Origin: Verrucomicrobiota bacterium
Lineage (GTDB): Bacteria; Verrucomicrobiota; Verrucomicrobiia; Opitutales; Opitutaceae
Direction: 5' to 3'
Assembly: GCA_023432225.1 (NCBI GenBank)
Contig: JAEYUW010000011.1
Coordinates: 1 to 64,000, forward strand
Length of the DNA: 64,000 nucleotides
The notes below the pieces were generated by a model. It had not been told where the DNA came from, did not search any database, and saw only the letters and a list, made by a program, of their open reading frames with translations. Below are positions 63,763 to 64,000 of this stretch, piece by piece (position 1 is the first letter of the stretch; the number at the start of each line of letters is the position of its first letter). Made by a program: the position numbers and the translations under genes.

Positions 63763-64000
63763 AACAGCTTAACCTCGTCATCGGCCACATCGGCGGCGTC
63801 GTGCTCCTGACGACGCGCACGCTGAAATACACCGGCACGCTCCCGCGACAATTCGGGCGTTTCGTCGAGCAGTGTTTCCTCATCGGCTACACGTCGCTGC
63901 CGATCGTCACGATCCTGAGCTTCTTTATCGGCTCGGTGCTCGCGCTACAGTCCGGCTACTCGATGGAGAATTTCGGTGCCAAGCAGTTCATCGGCACGCT
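63759..64000 (+). CDS. mlaE: MlaE-family lipid ABC transporter permease, 5' part
   Basis: The first about 80 residues before the window ends. MKQLNLVIGHIGGVVLLTTR, then FVEQCFLIGYTSLPIVTILS and FFIGSVLALQSGYSMENFGA match the N-terminus of the MlaE/YrbE permease of the Mla (phospholipid) or Ttg2 transporter. The ATPase MlaF and the MCE protein MlaD would lie to the right of the window. Coupled (ATGA) to the WPL-repeat gene. Confidence 0.85.
   Translation, partial: MKQLNLVIGHIGGVVLLTTRTLKYTGTLPRQFGRFVEQCFLIGYTSLPIVTILSFFIGSVLALQSGYSMENFGAKQFIGT

Overview
The window reads as chromosomal DNA of a high-GC verrucomicrobial bacterium, most likely of the Opitutaceae. Grounds: three PEP-CTERM proteins ending in a VPEPSTYA tail plus an Arg-rich tail, a succinate dehydrogenase of the sdhC-sdhA-sdhB type, Verrucomicrobia-like omega and L35 proteins, and REP-like and 'cacggat' type intergenic repeats of a kind I associate with this phylum. 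No plasmid, prophage or CRISPR array is visible.

Layout. 0-4 kb: 3' end of prpD, a membrane protein of unknown function, an IS3-family remnant lying between dispersed repeats, and a secreted protein of unknown function. 4-8.6 kb: a MacAB-type export operon (adaptor, ATPase, two FtsX-type permeases). 8.6-13 kb: DUF488 protein, a membrane mannosyltransferase-like TPR protein overlapping methylglyoxal synthase, and a TetR regulator with an SDR oxidoreductase, each preceded by a copy of the same 14-bp palindrome. 13-24 kb: HDOD, cupin, glycerate kinase, gpsA, lysA, small membrane and lipoproteins, an M3 peptidase and a lipase-like hydrolase. 24-28.4 kb: the sdhCAB operon interrupted by an ORF6N-domain gene with two operator-like palindromes. 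29-44 kb: surface and secretion region with three PEP-CTERM proteins, an adenylate-forming ligase, NUDIX, LysM, tRNA-Pro, and two large modular secreted enzymes (a NUC1 nuclease and an S8 protease) that share the same C-terminal modules. 44-52 kb: YfgM-like protein, purU, carB, a degenerate NtrC-type regulator, a type II secretion/pilus F protein and tRNA-Gly.

52.7-60.6 kb is the most unusual part. A compact operon encodes an RNA polymerase omega homologue, two unknown proteins joined by ATGA overlaps, and a ribosomal protein L35 homologue outside its usual infC-rpmI-rplT setting, followed by another unknown small gene. Next to it on the other strand is a 54-residue exported-looking peptide gene 3 nt ahead of a stand-alone YcaO-family gene. 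That pair diverges from a 1286-residue hybrid histidine kinase with a probable periplasmic sensor, followed by a convergent LuxR-type response regulator. This could be a peptide-modification and signalling locus, but function is inferred from domains and arrangement only. 60.7-64 kb returns to housekeeping genes: rsmE, rsmD, a WPL-repeat protein and the start of an MlaE-type permease.

The chromosome carries many inverted-pair repeats. Several unrelated stems keep a GTAG foot, the hallmark of REP elements handled by RAYT transposases.
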